This document shows, in pieces, positions 61,213 through 64,000 of a stretch of DNA of 64,000 bases (the stretch's first letter is position 1; every line of letters starts with the position of its first letter). Both the position numbers and the translations under genes were made by a program. The stretch is taken from contig OX387197.1 of NCBI GenBank assembly GCA_947561715.1, positions 19,576,266 through 19,640,265 of the forward strand, given 5' to 3'. The notes under the pieces are model-generated. The model ran no database searches. It was not told where the DNA came from and saw only the letters and a list, made by a program, of their open reading frames with translations. The DNA comes from Ascidia mentula (lineage: Eukaryota; Chordata; Ascidiacea; Phlebobranchia; Ascidiidae).

Positions 61213-64000
61213 TGTGGTAGATTCGCAAATTTACAATCCAGGGCATCGCAAATTTAAATTTCGACTGTTTGAATTCCATTTTAAATTGCTGCTCGGCCTA
61301 ACCGATGTTGACATACGATAAAAGAATTGGTGTTACAATTAGGACTTACAATTAGGAACCCGATAAAATGACCTGAAACCTAATTTGACATTAATTACCA
61401 GGTTTGTTTCACGTTACATTGCCACCAAAAGTCGTCGACACGATGGTTCCAACCTTGATGTAGCAAGAACAAACAATACTGATTAAACGTTGATTTTCTT
61501 GCAAATCAAAAATGTAAAACAATTTAACTTCACCAGTTTGACTCTGATCAGGTTTTGCCAATTTCGACATAATTAGAGTTATTGCTAATCTATTTTGGCC
61601 ACCACTCAAGATTTCATTTGATTCAGGCCCTTGCAACCACCAGTCCCAGAAAGCAAAATATCGACTGACAACCACACGTTATTTGCTTCACATCTCCAAT
61701 GTTTATCTTACTGAATTCTTGTAGCGAACCGCACTATTTCGATTCCTGGGCCGTTTATAGCCGACGTAGAGCAGTGTACACCCTTACCATAATTAAGCTG
61801 TATTATCTTCAAAGTAATATTCAAGACATAGATTTCGGAGATACAATTTTATCAGTGGTGAAGTTTCTGCAAGTGTCACTTTTTAATTGACTTTATTCCG
61901 ATTGAGAGCTTGATAAATTAGGGCCAAGGAAAGATTCAACAACATCCAACCTTTCTTGTATTTTTTGTGCGCGCAAGTAGCCACAGAAAATGATACAAAG
62001 TGGCGATACGCGTTCCTCGCCACTATCACTGCAACGATCGCGACGTAAACCCACGACAAAACACATATCAGCGAATCCCTACGTAGGCCGATTTTGATGT
62101 GATTTGGGCTATTCAGAGGTAAAAAAATGTTGCGTTAAACACACATCACAGATCAGTGCAAATCATTAGGCCTGCTTTTTACCTAAATTTGCCTGCAGTA
62201 TATCTGGGCCAAACCGCTGAAATGCTGTCTCGGCATATTTTTTGAACCATTAACGACTGCGGTCTGTAGCAGGAAACCTCTCTATCATGCTGTTTCAAAC
62301 AACTCACGGCGCATTTTCGTTTGCACAACGTTATATTCCGGCTTCTGTTAAAGTCTAACTTTTCCGTCGCTAAGCAACGGAAGGATATTTTGAGCGCGGA
62401 GTAACGACAATCCGCGTCTGTTGCTCAACCTACCTGGGGGCAAAACGACAAAAACTGATTTTAATTGACGCTACGCACAGTGCAGAGGTTTATTGTGGTT
62501 TATTGTAATGAGGTCCGCGAAGGCGACCCGCTTTGCTCAGCGTCAAGTACGCAAGGTCGAACAACCAAAAAAGAACTTTTGTGTGTTCCACCATTTTCCC
62601 AAACAGACACGTAAAAGAACGAGTCTTGATCTTATGTTGCTGGGCAGAAACCGGGAGAGCGCAAACAGGTCAATCAACCCTTACATCTATTTAAACGTCT
62701 CACACGTAGAAACGACCAAAGCCACGTTGCATGCTATGACATGGCCATGATTGTACAGAACTGAAAAAAATCCATGATAGCATACGGCTAAAAATGCAGA
62801 TGTTTAGTTTATTGTCCCAAAGAGATTTAAAGGCAAATTGGTGGCAATTGAGAAACTCCCTTCTTTATCTTCATCCAGAGATAATCTGAGATCAATGCCA
62901 TCTGGCTCTACTGAATCACAACAACAAACTCAACACGGCAAATGGCTCGCCGAGGAAAACAATTGCTTTTACACTGAAATTAACTGCAAGAAAATCATTC
63001 ATCTGAAACCCTTATGTGGATTACAAACGACAAACCAGTACTGATACCGTAAAATTGTCAAACAATAAAGCGAACTGCCGGTATCACTAGCAGACAGTAA
63101 GACGCCGACACAAAGGTATTTAAATACACTGAGGTTAACATGTTTTTGCAGACAAGCACATATTGGGCGCCTTTTTATTTGCTCGCGATTATCGCATAAC
63201 TTCAAGCACGCAATATAGCGTGAGATTAATCACAACTCCAGCAGAATGCATTCCGACTACATTGAAGCCCTGTTTTCTGTGGTGTCACAGCTCATACAGG
63301 GATTTCCTTAAAATATTCGACAAAAACATCACTTCAGAAACTGTCAAGGCCTTCCAGCACAAAACACGGTATTAATATTATTCCTTTAAATTATTGCCCC
63401 ACAAGAGCGCATTTCCTCTGGTCTTTGCCGGTTTTCTCGGTGGTAATTAACCCCATGTCGACGGGTGTAATAAAACCACGAGGTCTCTACAGCAGACATG
63501 ACCTCCACAAGATAACGGGTCGGGCAAGTTCGAGGCACACAAATCAAGGTTCGAATTGCTCACACACAAGATCGGCGCACCCGATTTTAGTAACGCCCGA
63601 CAACGAGCGGCTTCCAACCGAGAGGTGACAATAGGCGAAAGTAGTGGAAGGACGTTAAGATGGACCACCAACAGTCCGGAGCAACCCCATAAATCAGCTC
63701 AGAGTGCTGCATCTCGACAGCTGTATTGACTAAAGCTATTTCGCGTTGATTCAGTCACGTCTTGGAAAATACCAAAAGTGGACAATATTTCTTGTTTATC
63801 TGCACAAAGCATCTGACCAACAAAACATTCTAGTTTTTTAAGTTATACACTTTATCGTTTAACAATTTTTACGTAATATGTCCAAACCAGAGGCACCCTC
63901 TACAGTATACTGTTTATGTGGTTTCCTTTTCACTGCTGCATAACCTTTTGTTTACTACAATGATTTAACCAATCCTGTCCCAACAGACTGATTACTAGAA
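61213..64000. other. Right end of window, no gene recognised
   Basis: Several open frames of 60-90 codons on both strands have no start context, splice signals or similarity that I recognise. About 63430-63650 is richer in GC and contains GGTTCGAATTG, a box B-like string, but no box A partner was found. Confidence 0.4.

Overview
This window looks like nuclear DNA from an invertebrate deuterostome, most plausibly an ascidian tunicate. The signs are AT-rich sequence, split genes with many short GT-AG introns, AATAAA signals, and protein sequences very close to vertebrate ones (the AHCY-like gene). Motile-cilium, sperm and centrosome type genes (TMEM232, SFI1, a CatSper-like subunit) sit among small tandem families. 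No viral or LTR element was recognised. Species assignment is inference. Exon limits were read by eye from splice signals, codon phase and family alignment from memory.

Layout, left to right. (1) 1-6.2 kb: the end of an unknown gene, a tRNA-derived SINE, then three reverse-strand cathepsin B-like loci. Two are complete genes whose catalytic cysteine is replaced (Ser in one, Asp in the other). The third is a decayed last exon in which the catalytic histidine has become Gln. (2) 6.2-15.5 kb: a cluster of P-loop sulfotransferases of the PF17784 type. It has two intact 248-residue tail-anchored copies and, between them, scrambled direct and inverted partial copies that carry a SINE along. (3) 17-21.3 kb: two tandem Ly6/uPAR-type three-finger genes with the same exon plan. 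(4) 21.5-26.4 kb: two intronless reverse-strand genes, a nitrilase (NIT1-like) and a 1154-residue WD-repeat-like protein that I do not recognise. (5) 26.7-28.6 kb: a foldback transposon with long inverted arms made of 188-bp tandem repeats, framed by a perfect 8-bp target duplication. (6) 29.2-34.9 kb: a broken LRR-type GPCR exon, then a TTC9-family TPR gene. (7) 35.4-45.8 kb: a CatSper-auxiliary-like membrane protein and TMEM232, head to head across about 0.7 kb. Each carries a short inverted-repeat transposon within a few bases of a 5' splice site. (8) 46.4-53.8 kb: SFI1, with a C22orf39 (PANTS) homologue nested in an intron on the other strand. (9) 54.5-60.4 kb: GDPGP1 and AHCYL (IRBIT), convergent. 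(10) 60.4-64 kb: no recognised gene.

The most unusual points are the two catalytically dead cathepsin B paralogues lying side by side, the self-contained foldback element, the inverted and scrambled sulfotransferase copies, and the two small transposons abutting splice donors.
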